From positions 43,933,944 through 43,997,943 of the forward strand of contig CM070572.1 in the NCBI GenBank assembly GCA_036346355.1: a stretch of DNA of 64,000 nt. Direction: 5' to 3'. The position numbers and the translations under genes are program-made. The DNA is from Rhipidocladum racemiflorum. Lineage: Eukaryota > Streptophyta > Magnoliopsida > Poales > Poaceae. The notes under the pieces were generated by a model, which had not been told where the DNA came from, searched no databases, and saw only the letters and a list, made by a program, of their open reading frames with translations. Below, one piece after another: positions 10,675 through 21,860 of the stretch; position 1 is the stretch's first letter; each line of letters opens with the position of its first letter.

Positions 10675-13600
10675 TTACGCTGTATCCGCGACGAAGTCCT
10701 GGATGACGGTGCGAACGGCGACCGGGATCCTCACCGAATGAACTCCGCCATCCGACCACGTCAAGCTCCCGAACGTGTAGCCACCCTGCACCCTCTGCCT
10801 CGCCGTGAACGTCACCCTGAACGTCGCGCTTCTGCTGCCACCTCTGGTGAAGGTGATCACCGACGGCTCCACTGACACGGCCAGCCCCGCCGGAGCCTCG
10901 ACCGCCGCCCGGTAAGTCGCTTCCGCCTGCCCGACGTTCGTGACGGTGCGCCGGACCGTGACGGTGCCCTTGAGGTTCGGCACGGCGATGGACGGGAGGT
11001 TGAGCTGCAGCCCCATGTGGTAGGACTCGCAGTTGTCGGACGACGATCCAAGCGTGCAGTTGAAGAACTTGGTGTAGTCTCTTGGGTCGACGTCGTAGAC
11101 CAGGCCGGGGTCGACGGCCCTGTCCGGGTCCATGTGGCCGCCGCCGAAGTCGAAGGGGTCGGCGAGCTTCCTCGGGACTCCCTCTGCCTGTATCGGCATG
11201 CCGAAACGATCTGTCACCGACGCTGCAACCAGCACCAAGAAAGGCAAGAAGCGATCGAGTTAGCTAGGCTTAGGTTGCATGCGTTGGATACTGTGATTGA
11301 TTTATCAATGCGTGCCTGTGGTGACGATGGCGGACTTGATCATGGAAGGAGACCAGTCGGGGTGAACCGACTTGAGCAGCGCGGCGACCGCGGAGACGTG
11401 AGGGCACGCCATTGATGTCCCGGACATGAACTCGTACGAATTGCCCACGGCTGCTAAGATGCTGGCTCCGGGCGCGGCTACGTCAGGCTGTTCAGGCACA
11501 GACAAGGCAAAAATCTCTCATTGCGCATGCCTTCTCATGGCTGTTCAGGCTGTTCACATGCCTTCTCTGTGCGTGGATGGTTCTTAATTTCTCATTGCTG
11601 AACTGTTTCATGCAATGGCAAGAAGTTGATGATACCTTCAGAATGCCGGGGAAGGCGGCGCTTGGGCCTCTCGAAGAGAACGCAGCGACCCTAGGTGACA
11701 GCACCCCGTTTCCGACCACGCTAACGGCCGGAGATATCTTCACCACCGGCGCCCTGGCATGGTAATCAAGGAGAAACATTTGAGGACTACGTACAGAACA
11801 GAAGTTTCTTCTGATAGTACCATAGCGAGCTCTCACCTTGTGCTGCTCGCATAGGAGGCGATTCTGTGTGCGATCTCGTAGTCCACCAGCACGCAGGGCA
11901 TGATGTCCCCGCAGCTCTGGAGGAGGTTGTCGGGGTACTGCGCAAAGATTAGGCCCTTGGCGCCTACCTCGAGGACACGCCTAGCTACGTCGGGAAATGC
12001 AAACCGAGGCGGCGAGGTGGCTGCCTCCGAAGGTGCATAGCACAGCACGACCTTGCCGTTGCCGGTGATGTTGATCGACGCCAGCGACTCCGCGTCGCAG
12101 CTGCGTTAAGTGTTCGCCGTTGCATGTTCAGGACCAAGATTAATTCGGTGAAGTACATATAAAATTTGATATTTACCTGCCCCCGTAAACAAGCTCGTGA
12201 AAGTCGCTGTCGCTCACTGAAGCATTGAAGTATAAGGATTGTCCCTGTGAAAAATCAACACAACGAGTTCGCTGCAATAGATAAATAATTGCACATACGT
12301 TGCTTAAGTAAGAGTCATCACTGGTTCAAAGATTATAGGTGCGTACCACCAGCTTTTCTTTGCTCCCGAGAGATATCACGGTCGGGAACGACCGATCGAT
12401 CGTGCTGGCGGCCACCGTTATGACCCACGGTGCGGCGTTCTGCATCGTCATCGGCGCGGGGCCGTCGTTCCCCGCAGCGAACACGACGGAGATCCCACTC
12501 GCCACGGCGTGCAGCGTCCAGGGGATCTCGTCGGGACCTCCCAGTGACAGCGACAGGACGTCCACGCCGTCCTTAATGGCGTCGTCAATGGCTGCTAGGA
12601 GCGCGGCGTCACTGGTCTGGCACGGCCGGCCCCAGCACGCCTTGTAGACAGCCAGCCTAGCGCGCGGCGCCCCGCCGCGAGCCACGCCGGCGCCCAGGCC
12701 GCCGTAGCTGACGTTCCGCACCTGGCCGCCGGCGATCGTCGAGGCGGTGTGCGTGCCGTGGCCGCCGCGGTCCCTAGGCGACATGTACTCGCCCTTGAGC
12801 TTCTCCGCGTTGATGCCGCCGGTATACCACCGCGCGCCGATGATCTTTCTGTTGCAACTCGTGGCGTTGAACGCCGCGCCGGTCTGGCATGTGCCCCTCC
12901 ACCGAGCCGGCACAGGACCGTACCCATTGTCGTCGAAGCTTCGTGATTCAGGCCATATGCCTGCATAACATATGCATCATCTATCCATTAGGTGTCTATG
13001 ACGATGAACAAAGATCAAACTATTGGGGTTCTTTTTTTATGGATATACGATGATTTCAGCTAGAATAAATGGGATTGCAAACCTGAGTCGACCACCCCGA
13101 CGATGACATCTTCACCGTACTTCGCTTTTTGGAGGAGACCTGACGATTGGTAATAGTCAAGGCCAAGAAAGTCCCAGCTCCGAGTTGTGTGTGTTTTGTG
13201 ATTAGTGTTAGGCTTCACAGTGACAACTCCAGATAAACCTACGAGTTCCAAAGAGGAAAAAAAAGTCAGATAAATCCACAGCCAAGCTTCTTTCTTAGTC
13301 GCATTTGTCATGTAGATAAAATTGCATGTTCTTGCCATGCATCTTTGTTTTGGTTCTTACTTGCAAGGGTCTCGGCTTGGGATTCAGTGAGCATTGCCGC
13401 GAATCCAGAAAATCCGTGCTTGTAACTGTAAACGATCGACTTCAAGGCTTCATCCTTACTGTTGCATAAAGAATATGAACAAGACGAACAAAATGTGAGC
13501 ATCATTGCAAAAAAATGTACATGTATATATGTGAGCAATCACTTCTGTTTCATGCATGGTAAAGACGCATGTACAAGTTAATTACAACTTGAACGTACTA

Positions 13601-13891
13601 CTAGTACGTACCTCCCAATGACGGATGTGAGTATGTCATGGTGTGACGCGGTGACCACGGATGGGTCATCATGTTTCTTCTCCCCCATATACACAATGTA
13701 CAGCTGAAATTTTGGTACAAAAGTTTTCAAGAAAGCAATATCAGAACACGATAATCATAGAAACAGAACAAATTAAGTAGAATCTTTTGAAAGAGGAAGC
13801 ATCTTACTTTGCTGGACGCATTAGCTGAAAGGGGCAACAATAGTACGAGCACCAGTAGCAGAGAAGAAGAGAAAGCTGATCTCAAATCCAT
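10675..13891 (-). CDS. Subtilisin-like serine protease (plant subtilase, S8), 10 exons, intact
   Basis: Spliced from 13808-13891, 13612-13703, 13361-13458, 13083-13238, 12347-12960, 12177-12244, 11837-12100, 11636-11753, 11316-11487 and 10675-11222, this gives 2214 nt (737 residues plus stop) with every junction in frame. Eight introns are GT-AG; the last (11223-11315) has a GC donor. A signal peptide (about 1-25, ending LSANA) is followed by an I9-type propeptide starting LYIVYMGEKK. The mature enzyme probably starts at TTRSWDF (about residue 110). The catalytic residues are Asp142 (VVDSG), His211 (GHGTHTAST), oxyanion Asn308 (AAGNDGP) and Ser523 (GTSMACPH). A protease-associated insertion spans about 350-480 and a fibronectin-III-like tail (VTVRRTVTNVG) the last 110. 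The likely role is a secreted or apoplastic endopeptidase; the substrate is unknown. Length and order are normal for the family, and no disabling change was seen. Confidence 0.93.
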
Positions 13892-13959
13892 GTTTGATTT
13901 CGAGAGCTAATGTAATGCTCTTAGTAATATATTTGGTGGCCTTGTACGTTCTCGTTTGT

Positions 13960-13973
13960 ATGTATATATATAG
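13960..13973 (-). promoter_or_regulatory. TATA box of the subtilase
   Basis: The minus strand reads CTATATATATACAT, about 70-80 bp upstream of the start codon at 13891, leaving room for a short 5' leader. Both broken copies (1 and 3) have lost exactly this stretch together with exons 1-3. Confidence 0.6.
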
Positions 13974-13978
13974 CAGCC

Positions 13979-14353
13979 ATGAGCAACCATGCATCAGGTT
14001 CAAGTCAAGAACACTTCAAAAGAAAACATTGCATGTCTTGTTTCAAAGTTAGATTTTACACGTGAGAAAGACTAGATATCTATGTCCATGTAGAAAGGGT
14101 CGTGCTTTTGATTAGGTCAATCACGCTTAAATAACTACCAAACCGGATATAATATTGAGGTTTCTGATGTAATGACCTGATCAAATTTTAGTCAGGAAGG
14201 AAGCTAGCATTAAGGATTAATTTCTCCAAAGAAGCTTCCGCTTCTCCATGGATGTATATAAAAAAAGAGAGGCCGCTTGGACAAAATCAATCACGTAACG
14301 GAGCTGACAAATGTGAAGGGATTTTGACAAAGTTTAGTAGTCTTTTGACAAAT
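13979..14353 (-). promoter_or_regulatory. Upstream region of the subtilase, triplicated in the window
   Basis: About 375 bp directly upstream of the TATA box is also present at about 1863-2240 and 19495-19850. It holds a phrase reading GATGTATATAAAA on the plus strand (about 14251-14263). The homology stops at 14353, where 'ttgacaaatt' is followed by TGTGGGGGC instead of the 'ggactgtttg' seen in the other two copies. Confidence 0.65.
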
Positions 14354-17094
14354 TGTGTGGGGGCACCAGAAGCGTGGATCGGATTCTCACTCGCGTATTG
14401 GATTAGAAGTAACACCCATACTATTTAAGTGTATGCTTACTATTCTTAACTAGTCCCGTGCACGAATGTGAATCAAATGGTCCTCACCCAAACAAATATG
14501 AATCATTGATTTTCATTGTACACACTTATGCAACCAAGAGAGTTCCAATCACTTTTCCGAAAACCATATCGGGATTGAGGTCAACCCATTCGAGCACAAC
14601 ACACGCCATTCATCTCAGAACCTTAGTACCGCCCACACCCAACGTGGGGTGTGCATCGCAGTACTTAAGGAACGACAGCTGCTCGTACTCATGCGGCGAT
14701 GGTTGAGAACAATTTCGAGTACCCGGATATGTGTCCAGTGCTAGTTCCCTGTGGGGGCTCTGGTCCTAGAACAGTGATTTGAGTCTATACTTGACGATAT
14801 TTTCCAAGCCACTCTTGACCGTGAGCACGGCTAATCGATTAGATTTATTCTCTACAGAGATTGCACACTTTACCCACATGACACATTCTAGCCATCATGT
14901 TAACCATGCTACGCGATACTCAGCGTATCCGTTTAGATAAAATGTGACAAAACCTTTCCACTTGCCAACGTTTAACCCTGCACTAGCTGCGATGATGTGC
15001 GCCCCTTGCTATGAGTGGGAGTACAACTCGTACACTACTCATGATAGTTCACACCCCATTGCGCTCTCCCAGACCTGGTGGAAGTACAGCCCGCACACAC
15101 AGTACTCACGATGGCTCATCCCATCGCGCTCTTCCGAACCTGCTCACACACAGTTCCGATGATGGTTTGCACCCCATCGTGTCCTTTACTCCATAGCAAG
15201 GCATACATCATTGTATTGGAATACTCTGACCCCCACGCCTCGACGAGGGAGTACCTAGAACAATACCATTTACTCGGAGTGTCCATACTACTTCAGCCTA
15301 CCAGAGGGTAAGGCCAAACCCTGACTTCTGTACTAGGTTAAGGCTATCCCATACTAGTACATATGGTTGCACATTGTGACTCAGTTAATAACATCAACTT
15401 CAGCCCTTAGGGTGACTCAGGAGAGACCTCCACTCGTCCGCCCGTTCCAAAACACACTTTTCCCTTTTCACTTTTCGTTTTTACTAAAATAACCATTTCC
15501 ACCAAAACCACTGTTCCAAAACCCGATTTGTATCCAAAAGGTTTTGATTGATCGGTACCACCGATCAAATAATGTCTTTCTACTACTGAGCTAAGCATAT
15601 GCAGATACTATTCGTATATTCCAGTTAACATTTATCATAATGTCTAAACCTAATCTAGGGTTCAGCAAGATTCTCATAATCAAAACGATTAAGAATATCC
15701 ATCAATTTTGGGCTTAGTTACCAATTTCCCGCAAAGAAACAACAGAAAGAACGAATAAGAATGAATCAAACAAAGCAAATGAAGCACTAAAACACCAGCA
15801 AGACTAATCTAGCGAGCGAGGAAGAAACTAGACAAAAGAAACCTAAAATTAATCCTAAGCCCGGCAGTACCGGCCCTCAGGCCCGGTAATGCCGGAGGCA
15901 AAAAGAGAGCTCTCTGGAAAAAACTACCGGCGTTGTAGCGGTGGTATTGCCGCTCGGGCGGCAGTACTGGCATTACAACAGCGGTAGTGCCGGACCTACT
16001 ATGAAATTAGGGTTTGCAAAAGGGGATTTTGCGCAAACGGACTCGAAACTTCGAGACGATCGCATGGTTAGGTTTCTAGCGACACTAGGGACCCATTTAC
16101 ACAGGTCTCACCAAGTTTCGACTTCGTTTAACCTATTTTCCCAACTTACGAACACAAAAATCCTAATTAACGCCAGATCTCGATTTTTGACCCGAATCGA
16201 GTTCAAACTCATTTCTTTTTGCGAGAATCGAACTTTAGCGGTATCAGATATACTCATCAGTTGTTTTCTTAACCCTTGGAGCTAGTGTTTCCATGGGAGA
16301 CTCCAAAATTCATGGAAATGACTTTTAAGCGAATAAATCCGACAAAAGGAGTAATGAGGGTTTTCGGATCGATTCTTTCGCACTAACTAATTATTTAGGG
16401 CCTAACCTAGATCAAGGAACCTAACCAACCAAAGATTGGCCTCGCTTTCTAGGTTTTCTAGGGCTAAAACAAAAGGAAGAAAAGGGAGAAAAGAAAAGAA
16501 CTAGGGTTTCGAGCTCAAATCACGATGGATTGTCTTATGGTTTTATTCTACCCACCTTGTGGCTTGCTTAGGGCTTGATGGAGCTATCCAACAGCTTGGG
16601 CTTGCTTCCTTTTGAGCTCAAAGTCGTCGGAGAGGGAGAGGAGGAGGAGAGCTCAGGAGTGAGAGGGAGAGAACGAGAGAGGGAGGGGACCAGAGGGAGA
16701 GAGAGAGCAAGTGGAAGGGAGTGAGGAGGCAAGGGGGAGGGATAAGGGTCGTGGGGGAAGCCTCTAGAGCGGCTGAGGTAGCAGCAATGGTGCACAGTCA
16801 TCGGTATGGGCGTCGGCGTGCCCGTGCTGCTCGCTCGGCCGGTAGTACCGGCCCCAGGGGGCGGTAGTGCCGCCCGACCGACAGTACCACCAATTCCATA
16901 GCAAACAACAGAAAAGATAACAAAGATCGTTGTACTGAAGTGTTGTTAATATACCAGCCTTTTGGTATAAGTCCCGTATGGGTTGAACTTGCGCCTAGAT
17001 TAGCAAGGTTCATCCTCTCACAGCTGGTGAATGGACTTTGCCTTAAATTCATAGCTTTTCGTGATCAGACTTCACTTAAAAATCAGAACTGATA
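14354..17094 (-). mobile_element. Probable remnant of a long minus-strand LTR
   Basis: The left edge reads TGTGGGGGCACC; its reverse complement ends CCCCCACA, close to the end of the long solo LTR at 39219 (GTCCCCACA). The block at 14820-15420 resembles 26930-27330 in the minus-strand solo LTR at 26249-38839: both carry 'gcac(g)gct(a)..tcgaatagattt'-like text, 'ttacccaca' and a 'gactcagtt' phrase. GC-rich CCGG-centred motifs (GGCAGTACCGGC and variants) occur at 15860-16000 and 16840-16890. No coding domain is seen. The right end was not located, and the solo LTR at 17100 sits inside this remnant. Confidence 0.4.
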
Positions 17095-17099
17095 CTAGG

Positions 17100-17693
17100 T
17101 GACGAGTACCCATACCATGGGTACCCCCAGCGGCCCAGAAAGACACTTGGGCCGACCCAGGCCAGTCGGGGCCCGAAGCCACGACCGTTGGGCGAGGTCC
17201 GAAATCACGATCAGGTCTTCGATATCCCAGAGAAGCGACGGCATTTATTGCGTATCGAGCGTATTAAATGCCGGCCATAATGACGACGACGCAGCGGCAC
17301 AAGTTCCCGACCCTCGCATTTACTACGAGCGACGCAGCGACTACGGCGACCAACAGCAGGGCAGGGGGAGTCGGCGGCCAGTCCCATCAGCCCGTCGCTT
17401 TCAGACAACCAAGAGCACAGGAAGGGAAGGCCCCCTAGGGACAGTCTTTTCCTTTCCTTTCTAACCAACAGTGTAACCTTCCTCCTCGCCTATATAAAGG
17501 GGAAGGGGCGAGCATGTAAGAGGGACGAACAATCAAGAATCAATACGATCCATCCCACACGAACTGGAGTAGGGACGTCCAGCCCGAACCAGTATACATC
17601 TTGTGCTCGCCCGAGTAAGCCGTTCGAGGAGAGGGAGCGTGCACCCCCCTTCAACCTATACAAATTCACTAGCCGGTGCCCGAAATGCCGACA
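17100..17693 (+). mobile_element. Solo LTR, 594 bp, with CTAGG target duplication
   Basis: The element starts TGACGAGTAC and ends ATGCCGACA, and CTAGG flanks it on both sides (17095-17099 and 17694-17698). A TATA box TATATAAAGG lies at 17491-17500, followed about 100 bp later by the arginine-codon-rich end region seen in gypsy LTRs. There is no internal sequence, so an LTR-LTR recombination removed the element body. Confidence 0.9.
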
Positions 17694-17949
17694 CTAGGCT
17701 ACCAATAAACCACGCATATACGGAGCGTTATATGATCATGCTTTCGTATATGCTCATGAGCTTTCTAGAGAATGCCCCATCATCATGAAATGCGACCTCA
17801 TAGTTATGCTCAAGTAGGTGTATTCATTATAGGTATCCTGTAGGCCAATACATTTTCTCTCATTTTGACACTAGAATACATTAAGGCTTTAAGCCAACCT
17901 TCCATACGTCCAAAGTACTTTGCCTATTAAAACACATGTATAATTTAAT

Positions 17950-18640
17950 AATATGTACTCTCTTGTTACAACATCAACTTGTTTTTCCCATTACCTAATT
18001 CACGGGATATCCGATCAAAAAGGTATGGGTTACCATTGTGTTGTAACTCAAATGGGCCTCATACCCATGTCCATAGACGCAATGGAAATCGTTTTCCTTG
18101 CAAATCCTTTTGTAGAGAGATCTGCCAGATTTTTTCTCAGTACGAATATAATTCACAACAATTACTCTGAAGTTTCTCAATTTTCTGACAGATTTGTGCC
18201 TATGCTTTACATGTCTAGAGGACTTCATGTTATCCTTAGTACTCATAACCTTAATCAATATTGTTTGGTTATCGCAGTACATTAGGATCGCTGGTACTGG
18301 TTTCTCAACCAATGGCAAGTCCAACAGTAACTCTCTAAAACATTCAGCCTCAAAAGTGGTTGTATCAAGGGCTACGAGTTCAGCTTCCATGGTTGACCTC
18401 GTTAATATAGTATGTTTACAAGACCTCCATGAAACTACGCACCAGCTAAGGTAAAAACATAAACACTTGTAGCTTTGATCTCATTCGCATTAAAGATCCA
18501 ATTAGAATCACTATATCCTTCTAATACAGATAGATATCCATTATAGCGAATTCCGTAAGATGTTGTGCCTCTTAAGTAGCGCAATACTCTTTCAAGTGCC
18601 TCCCAATAATCATCTCCTGGGTTAGATGTAAACCTGAATA
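17950..18640 (-). pseudogene. Copia RT-RNase H remnant
   Basis: On the minus strand, 18640-18400 encodes the end of a copia RT/connection region (NPGDDHWKALERVLRYLRGT, EGYSDSNWI) and 18390-18080 encodes RNase H (EAELVALDTTT, LMYCDNQT, SSRHVKHRHKSVRKLR). Frameshifts and altered residues are present. 17700-17950 is probably its 3' untranslated part. The family differs from the intact copia element at 2642-9849. No LTR was recognised on either side. Confidence 0.85.
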
Positions 18641-19097
18641 CTGATCGGAGTAATTGAATAAGTTATTCTCGACCAGCATATGTATAGCTGGTCGGGGTAA
18701 CTGGACAAACTATCTTCGACCAACATATATGGCTATCAGGATGACTAGGGTACTTTATCTCTGACCAACGTTACATTAATTGGTCAGGATTTTTTTCACG
18801 TGACTAACTCGTAACCAGGTAATAGGCCTTATATTTTCTTATAGGCTTTTTTCATTTATGAGCTTGTTGGACTAAAATTATTTAAGAACATATTAATAAT
18901 CGTCACTTACATTTTACACCTAATAATATTGTTATTCTACTGCTGATGGACCACCAAAAATAGATATCTGCTTGATGTAAATTTTTTTGAGGCTATAAAC
19001 AGTAATATCTTGCAGGGTATAAACTGATTTGTGCAATTGTATAATATTTGGAGTGTAAGCGTGGGCACCTGGAAACACGAATCAAACTTCACCGTTA
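18641..19097. other. Unassigned A/T-rich stretch with diverged repeats
   Basis: 18650-18790 contains three diverged copies of a phrase like 'ct(g)gtcggggtaactgg / gaccaacatatatggct'. The remainder is A/T-rich without coding potential. It may be a fragment of a gypsy-type LTR, but no ends or target duplications were found. Confidence 0.35.
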
Positions 19098-19494
19098 AAC
19101 GACGCGCCGGTCTGGCATGTGCCCCTCCACCGTCACGGCACAGGACGTACCGTACCCATTGTCGTGAAAGGTTCGTGATTCAGGCCACATGCCTGTATAA
19201 CATACATATGCATCATCTATCCATGAGGTGTCTATGACTATGAACAAAGATCAAACTATTGCAGTTCTTTTTTTATGGATATATGCTGATTTCAGCTAGA
19301 ATAAATGTGATTGCCAACCTGTGTCAACCACCCTGACGGTGACATCTTCACCATACTTCGCTTTTTGGAAGAGACCTGATGATTGGTAATAGTCAAGGCC
19401 AAGAAAGTCGCAGCTCCGAGTTGTGTGTGTTTTGTAATTAGTGTTAGGCTTCACATTGACAACTCCAGATAAACCTGCGGGTTCCAATGAGCAA
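19098..19494 (-). pseudogene. Subtilase exon 4-intron-exon 5 fragment (copy 3)
   Basis: 19098-19190 matches the first part of exon 5 (parent 12884-12960), 19190-19316 matches intron 4, and 19317-19490 matches exon 4. Exon 4 is nearly complete (GEDVTVRVVDTG in place of GEDVIVGVVDSG), retaining the catalytic Asp but changing its neighbours. At 19494 the 5' side of exon 4 joins the upstream flank of the parent (from about 13978), so exons 1-3 and the TATA box are gone. Exon 5 stops after about 75 bp. Non-functional; copy 1 has the same fusion. Confidence 0.88.
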
Positions 19495-19859
19495 CCATAT
19501 GCACGAGGTGCAAGGCAAGAACACTTCAAAGGAAAACATCGCATGTCTTGTTTAAATGTTAGGTTTTACACGTGATAAAGACTAGATTATGTATGTCCAT
19601 GTAGAAAGGGTCGTGCTTTTGATTAGGTCGATCACGCTTAAACAACTACCAAACCGGATATAATATTGAGGTTTCTGATGTAATGACCTGATCAAATTTT
19701 AGTCAGGAAGTAAGCTAGCATTAAAGATTTCTACAAAGAAGCTTCTGCTGCTCCTTGGATGTATATAAAAAGAGAGGCCGCTTGGACAAAATCACGTAAC
19801 GGATTGCTGACAAATGTGAAGGGATTTTGACAAAGTTTGTCTTTTGACAAATTGGACTG
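19495..19859 (-). repeat. Duplicated subtilase upstream region (copy 3)
   Basis: This matches 13978-14350 and 1863-2235. It runs without interruption into the PIF/Harbinger-type leader at 19860, as in copy 1. Confidence 0.8.
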
Positions 19860-20757
19860 TTTGATCGTTAATGATTGATTTGGCTCGGCCGGTATTAAAG
19901 TCATCTTCAACCGCATTTCCTAAATTTGGATCCCTATATCTCTATATACAGAATTCCCTAAAAAGATTCATTTCTTATATCTGTTCCCTCCACAACTATA
20001 TTCTCCAAATCTCACTCTCTATTTTCTCCCTCCAATATTATGATGATATTTTATTACCGCCATATGAGCAACATTTATTTTTTACCGAAAAAATTTCAAA
20101 CGGCTATTTTTAAATGCAAAATTTTAAAATTTAAAATTTATTCTAAAGGCCATCGTAACGGCTATATGGTAACGACTATATCGTAATTGTTATATTGTAA
20201 CAACTCTATTTTTTGGGCTATATATACATAGCAATTTGCACTTCCAAGCCTTGCCCATTTCTTAATGTTCACAATTTAGCATATCTCAATGAGTCATCGC
20301 AACATAGTCCAGCATTTTCTGTCCGAAGACTCATCGTCGAATGATGACGATGAATATCTTCTTACAGTAGCATACCTAGCACAGAAACAAGATGAGTGTG
20401 TGAATACTCAATGCCATGGGGTTCTATTTTTTGCTATCAATACGTAGATCGCAGTAGAGGGGAAGGGCATGCTAGGCCATATCGAGACTATTTTGCTGAT
20501 CCTCCAGTCTACAACCCAACCTTCTTTCACCGTAGGTCTACAACAAGAAATATTTTATTTCTTTGTATTTTTGGGTGATCATCTTGTCTATGACTCATTC
20601 TTCTTTTCGGCGCAGGTTTAGAATGAGTCGTTCTCTATTTCTTCGCATATTGCATGCTATAGAAGCACAAGATGATTATTTTGTTCAAAAAAGGAATTGT
20701 GCTGGAATTCTCAGGTTATCTTCTATACAGAAGATAACTGTAGCATTGATTCAAAAG
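19860..20757 (+). mobile_element. PIF/Harbinger-like transposon 5' fragment with broken transposase start
   Basis: An A/T-rich leader with repeated 'aacggctatat' phrases is followed, in several frames, by the N-terminal region of the plant transposon protein family (PF04827): a start reading MSHRNIVQHFLSEDSSS near 20290, EGHARPYRDYFADPPVYNPT near 20462-20530, and FRRRFRMSRSLFLRILHAIE at about 20607-20666, then LSSIQKITVAL. Frameshifts separate the pieces. At about 20755 the transposase text stops inside QKIT-VAL and gypsy sequence begins, so the catalytic DDE part is missing. Confidence 0.8.
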
Positions 20758-21860
20758 ACAGAAAAAGGTAAAGAAAAAGACAGATTGATTCAAAAGACGC
20801 AAATGTGCAAATCACTTGACAATACTCTTTATAGAAAGGGAACTCATGAAGTTTTAATGAAATGTATATCTCAAGAACAAGGGATAACACTACTTCATGA
20901 GATTCATGAGGACTTGTGTGGAGAACATACTTCATACAAAACGCTGGTCGGCAAAGCATTCTGACAAGGTTTTATAGGCCAACTGCTCTATAAGATGTTA
21001 TGCACCATGTAAAGACTTACGAGCAATGCCAATTTCATGCTCAACAAGTACATCAACCCGCTAATCAATTGCAAACAATACCATTGTCGTAGCCATTTTT
21101 GACATGGGGCATTGATATAGTACGCCCATTACCTAAAGTGACTAACGAATATAAATTTCTATTTGTTGCTATTGATAATTCACAAAATGGATAGAAGCTG
21201 AGACCATAATTTCGATCATGACTCAAGCCGTGAAAAAGTTCTTTGTGAAAAATATAGTCATTAGATTCAGAGTTTCTAGTAGAGTAATTACTAATAATGG
21301 ATCATAATTTATTAGTGGTTTGTTTCAAGATTACTGTGATGAAATAGGCACACAATGATTTGTTACGCTTCTATTGCTCATCCACAGAGTAATAGAGCAG
21401 TAAAACGTGCAAATGGCCAAATCATGTAGGGCAAAAAAAAACAAGTGTTCGATTGTTTAAGAATACGCTTGGGGGCTTGAGTAGACGATCTCTACCCAAT
21501 GCTTTGGACCATATGCACAACGACCAGTAGAGCTATAAGAGAAACACCTTTCTCATTAGTCTACGGAGCAGAAACTATTCTGCCCAGTGAAATTCATTTA
21601 TGTTCTACACGAATTACTTTTTTTAGCAGGTTGATTAAACACAACCAACGCAAAGATGACATTAATCTCTTACAAAAAAAAGCAAGATCGGGCAATTGTA
21701 AGGTCAGTAGCCTACCTACAAGGTTTGAGAAAATACTACAATAAAAGAGTTCAATCACAAATACTTAATGTGAGAGACTTGGTTCTAAGATGCATCGAGA
21801 ACCAGTCTAACTTAAAAAAGTTATCTTTCAAATGGGAAGGTCCCTTACTTTAGTCTCAAT
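20757..21860 (+). pseudogene. Degenerate Ty3/gypsy RNase H-integrase region
   Basis: Recognisable pieces are LDNTLYRKG, LLHEIHEDLCGEHTSYKTLVGKAF (zinc-finger region of a gypsy integrase), HVKTYEQCQFHA, then TWGIDIVRPLPK and FLFVAID (first Asp motif), and TPFSLVYGAETILPSEI near 21549-21592. Stops and frameshifts are frequent, and the Asp-Asp-Glu core is not intact. The order matches a Tat-like gypsy pol 3' end. The 5' part (gag, protease, RT) is absent; text begins directly after a truncated PIF transposase. Confidence 0.8.

Noticed and set aside
12339..12966. Plus-strand and alternative-frame open stretches across the large subtilase exon
   Set aside because: They are shadows of the minus-strand exon 5, whose frame carries the catalytic His and Asn motifs.
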